From: SAR202 cluster bacterium
GTDB taxonomy: Bacteria > Chloroflexota > Dehalococcoidia > Lucifugimonadales > Lucifugimonadaceae
NCBI GenBank assembly: GCA_016872495.1
Contig: VGZT01000025.1
Location: forward strand, 1 to 33,835
Direction of reading: 5' to 3'
Length of the DNA: 33,835 nucleotides
Every line of letters starts with the position of its first letter. Position 1 is the stretch's first letter. A model generated the notes under the pieces. The model did not search any database and had not been told where the DNA came from. It worked only from the letters and a program-made list of their open reading frames with translations. Shown here piece by piece: positions 17,074 to 24,438 of the stretch. The translations under genes were made by a program, and so were the position numbers.

Positions 17074-17436
17074 CTAGCTGGATTGCCGGCGATCCTGCTC
17101 GATCACCTCGTCCAGGAACGCGAGCATCTGCGCCGTCTTTTCCATCCGGGTGTCGAGCTTGAACTGAAGCCGCGGGACGTGGCGCATGCGGACCCGGTCC
17201 TGGACGCCGTGCCGTATGTAGCCGGCGGCCGACTCCAGCGCAACCAGAGTCGCCTTTCGTTCCTCGTCCGTTCCCATGACGCTGACCGAAACCGTGGCCA
17301 CCGCCAGGTCCGGACTGGTATCCACCAGGGTCACCGACGTCATGGTGGCGATCCGCGGGTCGGCGAGGGACTCGGTGATGAAAACGCCGATCTCTCGCCT
17401 GAGAGTGGCGTTGACACGTTCCATCTTCCTGTTCAT
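17074..17436 (-). CDS. rbfA: Ribosome-binding factor A
   Basis: 120 residues from the ATG at 17436, with GAGGGA a few nt upstream. RbfA is a KH-like protein that helps mature the 30S subunit and 16S rRNA 5' end, notably in the cold. The sequence MNRKMERVNATLRREIGVFI, SLADPRIATMTSVTLVDTSP, DLAVATVSVSVMG and the closing VPRLQFKLDTRMEKTAQM follow the family closely. Length is normal. It lies between the DtxR-type regulator (91 nt gap upstream) and truB (13 nt downstream) and is probably co-transcribed with truB. Confidence 0.94.
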   Translation of the reverse strand: MNRKMERVNATLRREIGVFITESLADPRIATMTSVTLVDTSPDLAVATVSVSVMGTDEERKATLVALESAAGYIRHGVQDRVRMRHVPRLQFKLDTRMEKTAQMLAFLDEVIEQDRRQSS

Positions 17437-17527
17437 GCAATCCCTCTCGATCGGTGGCCGGTGGCCCCCGAAGCCAGGCGACCGGCTCTCTCGTCCAGTG
17501 TACGGACAGACGCGCGGGCCTGCCGGC

Positions 17528-18322
17528 TCAGGCGCCGTCGTCGGGCGTGACCCACACGCGGCCGGCGACTTCGTACCCAAGCACGACCTGGCGTGTCTCA
17601 AGCGCGAGGGTGACCACTCCGCGATATGCGGCGTTCTCTTCCACCCGGACCTTGACGCCGGGGAGCACGCCCTGTCCGCACAGGTACTCGAGGAGTTGCT
17701 GGTCCTCAAACGGGATTCGATCGATGACGACGTTCTTGCCCGGCACGACCGCGTCGAGGCGCGTCGACCCTCGGCGCGGCGGGCGGTACCCGGTGCCCGG
17801 GATTGGATGCCCGAACGGGCAAGTGGTTGGGTCGCCAAGCTTGGCCCTGATCAGCGGCTCCAGGTCGTCGGAGATCGCATGCTCGAGCCGGTGCGCCTCA
17901 ACGTGCGCCAGGTGAAGCTCCAGGCCGAGGAGGTCCACCACCATCCGTTCCGCGAGGCGGTGCTTTCGCACCATGCGTTCGGCAAGCGTCCGGCCCGTCC
18001 CGGTCAGCTCGATCTCACGATTGTCGCCGAACTGGATCAGACCTTCCCGTTGCATCCGCCGCAGCATGCCCGCTACCGAAGGCAGCGACGTCCCGAGGCC
18101 CTCGCTGACAGGTGTGCGCCTCAGCTGGTCGACCAGGTTGTGATGGGTGACTCGCAGATTTTGTTCCTGGACCCGGAAGATGGACAGCAGGTAGTTCTCG
18201 GCCGCGCGCGTGAGCTGCGCCGAACCATCGGCATGCTCCGGGGCGCTCGCCGCCCGGGCGCCAATGGCCCTCGAAGTTCGACGCGCAGCCCTGCCGCGCG
18301 TGGGTTTGTGGTCGCTTGCCAT
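17528..18322 (-). CDS. DtxR/MntR-family metal-dependent repressor
   Basis: 264 residues. A basic, alanine-rich tail of about 35 residues precedes a winged helix-turn-helix (LTRAAENYLLSIFRVQEQ, then SLPSVAGMLRRMQREGLI). The metal-binding and dimerisation domain follows: VRKHRLAERMVVDLLGLEL, HRLEHAISDDLEPLI and CPFGHPIPG, the His/Glu/Cys-containing sites typical of DtxR/IdeR. The C-terminal 75 residues form an FeoA/SH3-like domain (LEYLCGQGVLPGVKVRVEE), so it is the long DtxR type rather than short MntR. It should repress iron or manganese genes when metal-bound. No metal transporter is adjacent; downstream are rbfA and truB. The ATG at 18322 has no strong ribosome binding site. Confidence 0.9.
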   Translation of the reverse strand: MASDHKPTRGRAARRTSRAIGARAASAPEHADGSAQLTRAAENYLLSIFRVQEQNLRVTHHNLVDQLRRTPVSEGLGTSLPSVAGMLRRMQREGLIQFGDNREIELTGTGRTLAERMVRKHRLAERMVVDLLGLELHLAHVEAHRLEHAISDDLEPLIRAKLGDPTTCPFGHPIPGTGYRPPRRGSTRLDAVVPGKNVVIDRIPFEDQQLLEYLCGQGVLPGVKVRVEENAAYRGVVTLALETRQVVLGYEVAGRVWVTPDDGA

Positions 18323-18467
18323 GTCTGCGGCTGCCTGTCCCCCAAATTTCGTCCGCTTTCGCGTAGTCTGGACTGGTAGCCGAATCTTACCCGACCATCA
18401 TCCGCAAGGGATTCATATTCGCCGGCTCTACGTCGCGCTGCTGCACGGGGTCAAGGTCGGCGGCACT

Positions 18468-18512
18468 TCCACGCTCCCGCGTAGCTCAGCCGGTAGAGCA
18501 GCTGACTGTTAA
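18468..18512 (+). repeat. Truncated 5' half of tRNA-Asn (direct repeat, left copy)
   Basis: These 45 nt are identical to 18934-18978, covering 7 nt upstream of tRNA-Asn, the acceptor 5' strand, the D arm and the anticodon stem-loop as far as GTTAA. Beyond that the sequences diverge completely, so this copy lacks the 3' half and cannot be a tRNA. Such partial duplications arise when a mobile element integrates into, or is deleted from, a tRNA gene. Confidence 0.9.
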
Positions 18513-18933
18513 ATCCGCCCGTCAATCGCTGAGCTGATCCGTATCTGCGCGCGCCCCGAAATCGGCGTAATCAGCAGTTGAACAAGCCGCCGCCCTTGGC
18601 GCTCTGCGCCGACCGGACACACCTGATCTGACAAAGGTCAGGCTGCCGCTTCCCTACTCGGTCCATTCCGCCGCACCCAGCGGTAGGTCGTTCAGCTCCG
18701 CCCTGGCCGCTCGCCAGGCGGGGTAGTAGCTGAAGATAGGCCGTGATGCCGAGGCGGACGCGGCCAAAGAGGACATCGAGAATCTGGTGAGGGCCTGGTG
18801 CGACTGGCGAGACGCCTGGAAGGGATAGCACCCACGGAGCACGCCTGATCACGGGCGGGTACTGGTGTGGTGCCGCGATTGCCAACCGCGCCTGCGGAGG
18901 CGAAGATTAATATGTGCGGTGTCCGGCGCCGCC
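18513..18933. other. Interval between the two tRNA-Asn copies, no recognisable gene
   Basis: About 420 nt bounded by the 45-nt direct repeat. Short frames exist on both strands: a leftward one at 18654-18842 ends in IFSYYPAWRAARAELNDLPL, and rightward codons near 18755-18830 read DAEADAAKEDIENLVRAWCD. They look like pieces of genes but I recognise no family. No promoter or ribosome binding site stands out. It may be the remainder of an integrated element. Confidence 0.4.
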
Positions 18934-18940
18934 TCCACGC

Positions 18941-19016
18941 TCCCGCGTAGCTCAGCCGGTAGAGCAGCTGACTGTTAATCAGCGGGTCGTAGGTTCGAGT
19001 CCTACCGCGGGAGCCA
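18941..19016 (+). tRNA. tRNA-Asn (anticodon GTT)
   Basis: Complete cloverleaf: acceptor TCCCGCG/CGCGGGA, D arm GTAGCTCAGCC, anticodon stem GCTGA/TCAGC with loop CTGTTAA, T arm GTAGG-TTCGAGT-CCTAC, discriminator G, and an encoded CCA at 19014-19016. Anticodon GTT reads AAC/AAT. The 5' half is duplicated at 18468-18512, and a recombinase fragment begins 77 nt downstream. Confidence 0.96.
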
Positions 19017-19092
19017 TATGAACGCCGAGTTGTGGGGACACCACGGGGACACGGAGCTTCAAGAGTCCCCTCCCCCGGACCCATCCGGATGG

Positions 19093-19330
19093 TCAGCTCC
19101 CGGCCTCAAGGCGGGCAGCCCAGCCCCTTTCAAGACCTGTGCCAGTCTCGTCCTTCTGGGCGTTTGGCAGGACGTGTGCATAGGTTCTGAGCATGAATCC
19201 GGGGTCCCAGTGTCCCGGTCTGTCTGACACTACCCGGATTGAAGTCCCGGCGCTCAACATCAAGGTTGCGTGCACTTGTCGCAGGTCATGGAGTCTCGCA
19301 TCGACTCCCGCGCCGACCGCCGAGATGACC
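19093..19330 (-). pseudogene. Tyrosine recombinase (phage integrase) C-terminal fragment
   Basis: The minus strand gives the catalytic C-terminus of a tyrosine recombinase. RLHDLRQVHATLMLSAG corresponds to the usual HDLRHTHATLML block with the catalytic Arg; VVSDRPGHWDP corresponds to VSxRLGHxxP with Leu changed to Pro; RTYAHVLPNAQKDE carries the nucleophilic Tyr. The N-terminal arm-binding and core domains are missing, and the HTH of RHTH is changed to QVH. The upstream edge near 19315-19330 meets the IS3-like fragment on the opposite strand, so the gene was probably cut by that insertion. Its position just after tRNA-Asn is where integrases of tRNA-targeting elements usually lie. Confidence 0.78.
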
Positions 19331-19483
19331 CGCTTCGGCGATGCCCACAGGGAACGTTTTGGGGTCGAGCCGATCTGCAGGGCGCTGCAGGCCGCTCCGT
19401 CGACCTGCTGTCCCGCCAGGACGGGAGCGATGCCGACGCGCCTCGTCCACGACGAGGCTCTGAAGCTGAGGCAGGTGCGATGA
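19313..19483 (+). mobile_element. IS3-family transposase OrfB N-terminal fragment
   Basis: The rightward frame from about 19313 reads MTRFGDAHRERFGVEPICRA then LQAAPSTCCPAR, ending VHDEALKLRQVR at a stop. This matches the start of IS3-group OrfB (typically FVDxHRxRFGVEPICRxLQVAPSTYY), with YY changed to CC. Nothing of the DDE catalytic domain follows, and no terminal inverted repeats could be assigned, so this is a relic of an insertion sequence. Confidence 0.7.
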
Positions 19484-19533
19484 CTTCGGCGGGAAGTCGT
19501 GGCGACTCCTAAGGCAACGCCCTGGCAAAAAAA

Positions 19534-19650
19534 GTGATCGGCGTCTACAAGGCGGAATCAGTGCGCAGGCGCGGGCCATGGCGGGACCACACAGGTCGAA
19601 AGCGAACCCGGCAAAGGCACTCGCGTTTCCGTGACGCTGCCCCGCAAGGC
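19534..19650 (+). pseudogene. Histidine kinase ATPase C-terminal remnant
   Basis: Two frames joined by a frameshift give the end of a HATPase_c domain. GVYKAESVRR recalls GLYIAKSIVEA of the G2 box; then HGGTTQVESEPGKGTRVSVT and LPRK follow, nearly perfect for the usual HGGxIWVESEPGKGTxxxxTLPR ending. The rest of a kinase is absent. It is the piece that the relic at 230-1526 lacks, although the two lie 18 kb apart. Confidence 0.65.
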
Positions 19651-19673
19651 GCCGGTGCCCGGCTTACCTGCGC

Positions 19674-20312
19674 TCAGGGCGCGAGCCGCTCCAGCCGGTA
19701 CCGCCGCCCTTCCCTCGTGTAGAGCAGCCGGTCATGCATTCGGTGCTGCCTTCCCTGCCAGAACTCCGCGGTTTCGAGGACGACCCGGTAGCCGCCCCAG
19801 TGGGGTGGCCTTGGCACCTCGCCCGGAAACCGCCTTTCGGCTTCCTCGAACAATTCGACGAGCCGTTGCCGGTTCGGCAAGGGAGCGCTCTGGGGCGAGG
19901 CCCAGGCCTCTAGCCGGGAGCCACGCTCGCGGGTCGCGAAATACCGGTCCGACTCAGCCGCCGGAATCCTGCTCGCCCTGCCGGTGACTCGTACCTGGCG
20001 GCCCAGGTCCGGCCACAGGAGCAGACACGCTACCTGCGGGTTATCACCGATTTCACGTGCCTTGCGGCTCTCGTAGTTCGTGAAAAACGTCAGCCCGTCG
20101 TCGCCAACGTCCTTCAACAGCACCGCCCGGCTCGAAGGCCTTCCGTCCTTGCCAACGGTCGACACCACCATGGCATTGGGCAAGTAGACGCCCGCTTCAC
20201 GGGCCTCCGAGAGCCACGCTTGCAGAAGTGGGATGGGATCACCTGGAACACCGTCCTCAGAGAGGCCGGTTTCCTGGTTCAGGCGGCGGATAGACGAGAA
20301 GTCGATCGACAT
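19674..20312 (-). CDS. pdxH: Pyridoxamine 5'-phosphate oxidase
   Basis: 212 residues from the ATG at 20312; a GTG at 20345 would add 11 residues of no homology. PdxH oxidises pyridoxine or pyridoxamine 5'-phosphate to pyridoxal 5'-phosphate with FMN. Visible blocks are MVVSTVGKDGRPSSRAVLLK, FFTNYESRKAREIGDNP, RQVRVTGRASRIPAAESDRY, YRVVLETAEFWQGRQHRMHD, and the closing RYRLERLAP, which is the family terminus with Tyr in place of the usual Trp. All FMN- and PLP-contacting segments seem intact. It stands alone, ending next to the kinase remnant. No strong ribosome binding site is seen. Confidence 0.93.
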   Translation of the reverse strand: MSIDFSSIRRLNQETGLSEDGVPGDPIPLLQAWLSEAREAGVYLPNAMVVSTVGKDGRPSSRAVLLKDVGDDGLTFFTNYESRKAREIGDNPQVACLLLWPDLGRQVRVTGRASRIPAAESDRYFATRERGSRLEAWASPQSAPLPNRQRLVELFEEAERRFPGEVPRPPHWGGYRVVLETAEFWQGRQHRMHDRLLYTREGRRYRLERLAP

Positions 20313-20952
20313 GGCGCGGCGAAGGTAACAGCGACGGCGGGGCACGGCAAGGACGGTCGAATTGAAAGGGCCGGGAGAGAACGGTCGGATGGGATTTGGG
20401 GGCGTTCCGCCTCAAGGGTCCGATGGATTATCGACCAGGCAGAGAGGGGATCGAGGTGCCGGCGCTCGGTATTTCGGCCTCTTGCTTTAGGCGGATCGGC
20501 CAGGGCGCGTCTGCAGTACCGGAGAGGCCCATCTCCGGATGTGCTTGCAGCACCGCGGCTTGACCCTGCTGAAGACAATCCTGCACCCTGCGCCTGAGAC
20601 CTGCGTGAGACCCATGTTTGAGTTTCGCTAGACCGTTGTTCGAGCCTGCGCACAAAGCGATTGCGCTTTCCCGCAATGACCGTTTCCAGCCTGCCCCCTA
20701 CCCTCGTATCAACAAAGCTGAGAGGGGACACCAAAGGGCAAGCCGCCCGTGCGCGGTCAGCATTCCAGTCAAGAAGATCAACGCTGGCCGGGCCGTGCTC
20801 GGCGTGGCAATGGCCTGCGCCGCGCTTTCCGTGTGCCTCGGCTGGCGCACGCTGGCCCCTGCGACCCCTCCTTCGCCGGTCGCAGATATCGAAGCCCCAA
20901 GGCGCCTGGACCTCGGCCGCTTCGCCCACAAGCAGCCTCGACGCGGCCGTTC
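20313..20952. other. 640-nt gene-poor interval between pdxH and crcB
   Basis: Several open frames exist on both strands, but none has recognisable homology or a good start. A rightward stretch near 20765-20880 codes for a hydrophobic segment (INAGRAVLGVAMACAALSVC) that could be a relic of a membrane protein. A leftward frame at 20428-20676 (GLAKLKHGSHAGLRRRVQDC) is also unassigned. Adjacent to the mobile-element scar, this is most likely decayed sequence. Confidence 0.4.
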
Positions 20953-21327
20953 TCAACGAAGGCGGCTGAGCGCGAGCCCGGCCAGCACCGCGACCACGCC
21001 CAGGGCGTTGCCGAGCACGATGTTGGCGCCCGCAAGCACATAACGCTCCGCCCTGACCAGGTTCAGGGTGTCGAACGCGAACGTCGAAAAGGTCGTGAAT
21101 GCGCCCAGGAAGCCGATCAGGGCGATCGCCCGGAGTTCCGGCCGCACGATCCCGCGCTCCTCGGCAAGCCCATAGATCAGGCCAAACAGGAGACACCCCA
21201 GCACGTTTACTGACAGGATGCCCCACGGAAACTCGGTGCCGACTGCCCGCTGGACGACGAGCGCGAGGCCGTAGCGAGCAAGCGCGCCGAGCGCTCCCGC
21301 GATTCCAATCAGTGCGAGTTGCGACAT
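20953..21327 (-). CDS. crcB: Fluoride ion channel CrcB/Fluc
   Basis: 124 residues from the ATG at 21327, the standard size for Fluc channels. There are four hydrophobic segments: ALIGIAGALGALARYGLAL, LSVNVLGCLLFGLIYG with the conserved Asn, AIALIGFLGAFTTFSTFAF with the phenylalanine-box and Ser/Thr track, and a C-terminal helix (IVLGNALGVVAVLAGLAL). Fluc proteins form antiparallel dimers that export fluoride. Only one copy is seen here, so it would be a homodimer unless another gene lies elsewhere. No fluoride riboswitch was recognised upstream, where only about 95 nt separate it from the divergent dienelactone hydrolase gene. Confidence 0.92.
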   Translation of the reverse strand: MSQLALIGIAGALGALARYGLALVVQRAVGTEFPWGILSVNVLGCLLFGLIYGLAEERGIVRPELRAIALIGFLGAFTTFSTFAFDTLNLVRAERYVLAGANIVLGNALGVVAVLAGLALSRLR

Positions 21328-21423
21328 GGCAGAGCATTGTAGTGGCGGCGAGTCGACGTCTCGTTGTACCTGCCGCTGGACCGTGCTATTTTCCCGCGAG
21401 GCCAGCCCCAGGAGACATCGCCA

Positions 21424-22092
21424 ATGACCGGGAAGATGGTCGAATTTCAGAGCAACGGACAGCGGGCCAGCGGGTACCTCTCGCTGCCGGAATCTGGCAA
21501 GGGCGCCGGCGTCCTGGTCATCCAGGAGTGGTGGGGGCTCGTGCCGCACATCAAGAGCGTCGCGGATCGGCTGGCCCAGAGCGGCTTCGTCGCACTAGCG
21601 CCAGACCTCTACCACGGGCAAGCAACACAGGAGCCTAACGAAGCGCAGAAGCTCATGCTTGAGCTCGACATCGCGCGGGCGGGCAAGGACATGGCGGGCG
21701 CGATCGCGTTCCTGAAGTCTCACCGCGACGTCGATCCCAAGAAGGTCGGATGCATCGGGTTCTGCATGGGCGGCGGCATGACCCTGCACCTGGCGGCCAC
21801 GGGGAAGATCGACGCCGCGGTACCGTTCTACGGTGGCCTGCACAAGGTGCCCGACTGGCGAGGCGTCCAATGCCCGATCCAGGGGCACTACGCCGAGCAC
21901 GACGGCCCTACCGACGCCCTGCCGGCGGTCAGGGAAGGCCTCCAGAAGGCGGGCAAGCAGGCGACCTTCCACATCTACAAGGGGACCCGGCACGCCTTCT
22001 TCAACGACGCCAGACCCGAGGTCTATGACCCCTCGGCGGCGCAGGCGGCGTGGGATCGCACGCTCGAGTTCCTGAGAAAGACCCTCCGCTAA
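21424..22092 (+). CDS. Dienelactone hydrolase-family protein
   Basis: 222 residues from the ATG at 21424, with AGGAGA about 8 nt upstream. This is an alpha/beta hydrolase of the DLH type: VLVIQEWWGLVPHIKSVADR contains the active-site Glu region, IGFCMGGGM holds the nucleophilic Cys that distinguishes DLH from serine hydrolases, AEHDGPTD carries the Asp, and GTRHAFFND the His. DLH converts dienelactones to maleylacetate in chlorocatechol breakdown, but most family members act on other lactones or esters. No other aromatic-degradation gene is nearby, so the substrate is open. It is divergent from crcB and convergent with the Lrp-like gene. Confidence 0.92.
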   Translation: MTGKMVEFQSNGQRASGYLSLPESGKGAGVLVIQEWWGLVPHIKSVADRLAQSGFVALAPDLYHGQATQEPNEAQKLMLELDIARAGKDMAGAIAFLKSHRDVDPKKVGCIGFCMGGGMTLHLAATGKIDAAVPFYGGLHKVPDWRGVQCPIQGHYAEHDGPTDALPAVREGLQKAGKQATFHIYKGTRHAFFNDARPEVYDPSAAQAAWDRTLEFLRKTLR

Positions 22093-22111
22093 CGGTCCTC
22101 CCGGCTGCGCG

Positions 22112-22345
22112 CTACGGCGAGAACGAAACGCAGCTCATCGTGCGGATGATGCCGTCCACGGTGTGGATCCGGTCCCGCACCAGGTTCCCGAGCTTGTCAA
22201 GGTCGTCCACTTCCATCACGCAGACGACGTCATAGGGCCCGGTCACGCGGTCGGCACGCTTAATCTCTGGGATCTTCCGAAGCGCCTGAAGGATCAAGTT
22301 CCCCTTCCCGACGCTCGCCTCGATCAAAATGTAGGCTCGAATCAT
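22112..22345 (-). CDS. Stand-alone Lrp/AsnC ligand-binding (RAM) domain protein
   Basis: 77 residues from an ATG with AAGGAG 8 nt upstream. The whole protein is one RAM domain: AYILIEASVGKGNLILQALR, IKRADRVTGPYDVVCVMEV and DGIIRTMSCVSFSP follow the C-terminal half of Lrp/AsnC regulators. The DNA-binding helix-turn-helix is absent, and the clean start and ribosome binding site show that this is natural, not a truncation. Such single-domain proteins form ring-like multimers that bind amino acids and may co-assemble with full-length Lrp. It is convergent with the DLH gene and no partner gene is obvious. Confidence 0.88.
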   Translation of the reverse strand: MIRAYILIEASVGKGNLILQALRKIPEIKRADRVTGPYDVVCVMEVDDLDKLGNLVRDRIHTVDGIIRTMSCVSFSP

Positions 22346-22464
22346 CCCAGTGCTCCTTGCAGGTCGCGTTCGACTAGAAAGCGCCGAGCGTTATCCGGGT
22401 AGTGTTGCAGGAAACTGGATGAAACTTCCAGCGCCACAGGAACCGTAATGCGGCCGAAATACCG

Positions 22465-23151
22465 CTAGAGCCCGAGATCCCAGGCGTTGTCCCAGAACCG
22501 CAGCTCTTGCCTACAGCTCTGGTCGAACAGCGCCTGCATCCGCTTTTTCAGGTCCGCGCCAGCGACCCCGCCCAGGTCGTCGACGAACCCAACGAGCCAG
22601 GCGGTAACCGCCTGGTACTCCGCGCTATTGTAGCCGGCCACCCAGCGGCCGTGGAATGAATCCGCTGGCATCCTTCGTTCGGCCGCCAGGTTCCTGCCAA
22701 TCTGGTCGTAGCTCCACTGGCACGGCAAGAGAACGGCCGCGACCTCCTCGATCCCACCTGCGTGCGCAGACGCCAGGAGGAAGTCCGTGTAGGCCGCGGT
22801 GGCCGGGTCAGGCAACGTGCGTTCAAGCTGACGCTCACTTATGCCGAAGTCGGCGCAAAACCCCCGGTGCAGCGCCATCTCCGAGTTGAGCGTCTCATCG
22901 AGCAACTTCGAAAAGCGGCCCATCGACTTCAGGTCGCGGGCCTTCGAGACCGCGATCGCGAGGACCTTTGCGTACTCGACGAGGAAGACATAGTCCTGGC
23001 GCATGAAGTGACGGAACCGCTCGATCGAAAGCGAGCCGTCACCTAGCCCGGAAACGAATGGATGGTCCAGTAGCTGCGTCCAGAGCTCGCCGGCGTTCGT
23101 TCGCAGGTGGTCCGTAAATCCGGCTCCCGCCCGCGCCTTTGCTGCTGGCAC
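22465..23151 (-). CDS. tenA: TenA/thiaminase II-family protein
   Basis: 228 residues from a GTG at 23151, 7 nt after the stop of the cyclophilin-like gene. TenA salvages thiamin by hydrolysing aminopyrimidine breakdown products. The sequence shows HPFVSGLGDGSLSIERFRHF, MRQDYVFLVEYAKVLAIAVS, the active-site Cys in LLPCQWSYDQIG (canonical LPCxWxYxxIG), and the closing QELRFWDNAW. The Cys marks the TenA_C branch associated with thiaminase II activity. It is the last gene of the RraA2-cyclophilin-like-TenA run. No TPP riboswitch or thiamin biosynthesis genes are visible here, so salvage of thiamin fragments, or another role of the fold, are both possible. Confidence 0.88.
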   Translation of the reverse strand: MPAAKARAGAGFTDHLRTNAGELWTQLLDHPFVSGLGDGSLSIERFRHFMRQDYVFLVEYAKVLAIAVSKARDLKSMGRFSKLLDETLNSEMALHRGFCADFGISERQLERTLPDPATAAYTDFLLASAHAGGIEEVAAVLLPCQWSYDQIGRNLAAERRMPADSFHGRWVAGYNSAEYQAVTAWLVGFVDDLGGVAGADLKKRMQALFDQSCRQELRFWDNAWDLGL

Positions 23152-23158
23152 GACCGGG

Positions 23159-23536
23159 CTACGCCTTCGCAACCGCGATCGGCGTCCCGGGTTTGACCTT
23201 CCGCAACCGGTCGAGATCACCCTGGATCCTGCCAACCAGGTTGCCCGGACTGGCCATGCGCGGCTCCTGGCCACTGCTGGCGGGGGTCGGACCAAAGAAG
23301 ATGCAGAGCGCCTTCCCGGGCGGCCAGTACGCCACCGCGCCGAGCTCAAAAACGTCAGTCGAGTCGCTGGCCTCCTGGTCCGACACCGCGGTACGAAAGT
23401 AGATCTCGTCGCCCCAGGTGTTGACCGACCCCTGGATCGGCAGCGCGGCCCAGACCTTGCCCGCCGTGGATGACTCGTTGAGCTCGCCGGTGAAGGTGAC
23501 ATCACCGGCGGTGATTGTGACCTTGCGACCGCTCAT
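23159..23536 (-). CDS. Cyclophilin-like fold protein (TM1367/DUF3830-like)
   Basis: 125 residues from an ATG that overlaps the RraA2 stop as ATGA (23533-23536). The protein is all-beta in character: KVTITAGDVTFTGELNESST, KVWAALPIQGSVNTWGDEIY, FELGAVAYWPPGKALCIFFG with the YWPPG turn, then PTPASS. This matches the small cyclophilin-like proteins typified by TM1367, which lack the peptidyl-prolyl isomerase active site and have no proven function. Tight overlap with RraA2 and a 7-nt gap to tenA indicate one translationally coupled operon, suggesting a shared substrate or ligand. Confidence 0.78.
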   Translation of the reverse strand: MSGRKVTITAGDVTFTGELNESSTAGKVWAALPIQGSVNTWGDEIYFRTAVSDQEASDSTDVFELGAVAYWPPGKALCIFFGPTPASSGQEPRMASPGNLVGRIQGDLDRLRKVKPGTPIAVAKA

Positions 23537-24300
23537 GGCGCTCGCTTCTTGCGTGCGGGTCCCTTGTGTTGCTTCTTCCACCGCTCGTAGAGCTTGCTGG
23601 TCTCTTCGTTGAAGGGATAAAAGCGACTCGGCGACACCTTGTTCTTCAGCACGTGGTCGATGAGGGCTTCTTCCATCTCGTCGTGGTGCACCGCCTCGTC
23701 GATGATCTCCTCCGCAAGCTGAGAGGGAACCACGACGACCCCGTCGTCGTCACCCAGCAGGATGTCACCGGGCCAGACCAGCACCCCGCCGCACTGCACC
23801 GGCTCGTTCACTTCATAGGGGAGGATGTCCGGCTCGCCAATGGTCGGCGTGCTGCCTCCGGCGTACACCGGGAAGCCGTATTTGACTACCTTGTGGCCAT
23901 CCCGCACCGCGCCGTCGGTGACCAGTCCGGCCGCGCCCCGCGCCACGATGGTCGAAAACACCACGTCGCCCCCGGTCGAAACCTGGCTCAAGCCCATGGC
24001 ATCGCCCACGAAGCAGTCGCCCGGACCCAGAGATTCCAGGGCGTGCCAGCGCGGCGTCACGTTGAATCCCTCGCCGTACCTGCCAGTGGCGATGCGCTTG
24101 GCGAGGTCTGGCCGCGACGGCAGGTAGCGCAGCGTAACCGCACGCGCGCTCAGTCGACGTCCCGGGGTAAGACACCGGACGCCTCGCATGTAGACCTTCA
24201 GGTAGCCCCGCCGGCTGAGCATCCCAAGCACGGTGGCGTTGTCGGCCGCCGCCAGCCGGGACAGTACGCGGTCGGAAACCTTCTTGATCGGTTCGGCCAT
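23533..24300 (-). CDS. RraA-family protein (HMG/CHA aldolase-like), copy 2
   Basis: 255 residues from the ATG at 24300, which has GTGGAG upstream; the frame opens further upstream without homology. Diagnostic motifs are GLVTDGAVRDGH (site Arg and Asp) and LGDDDGVVVVP. The tail SPSRFYPFNEETSKLYERWK parallels copy 1, so both belong to the same extended subgroup and are probably paralogues; a very basic end (KGPARKKRAP) is added. The family covers aldolases and decarboxylases of oxo-acids as well as the RNase E regulator. Here it leads an operon with a cyclophilin-like protein and TenA, which points to small-molecule metabolism. It is divergent from the mobA-like gene across 138 nt. Confidence 0.86.
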   Translation of the reverse strand: MAEPIKKVSDRVLSRLAAADNATVLGMLSRRGYLKVYMRGVRCLTPGRRLSARAVTLRYLPSRPDLAKRIATGRYGEGFNVTPRWHALESLGPGDCFVGDAMGLSQVSTGGDVVFSTIVARGAAGLVTDGAVRDGHKVVKYGFPVYAGGSTPTIGEPDILPYEVNEPVQCGGVLVWPGDILLGDDDGVVVVPSQLAEEIIDEAVHHDEMEEALIDHVLKNKVSPSRFYPFNEETSKLYERWKKQHKGPARKKRAP

Positions 24301-24438
24301 TCGTAATCTCCACTTCGTATTTGCGCGAACGGCCGGAGTATAGCAACGGGCCACTCGGACCAGGTTCGGCCTACGGGAGGGTTAGAATGCCGCTACGGTG
24401 CACCACCCCCTCCTGTCACCCTGGAATGAGCGTCAGCC

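Noticed and set aside
18475-18512. Possible second functional tRNA-Asn
   Set aside because: Only the 5' half is present; T arm and 3' acceptor strand are missing.
18692-19084. Leftward frame containing GRTRTYDPLINSQLLYRLSY
   Set aside because: This well-known false protein is the antisense translation of tRNA-Asn.
20279-21337. Leftward 352-codon open frame
   Set aside because: It spans pdxH start, the gene-poor interval and crcB in another frame, with low-complexity composition and no homology.
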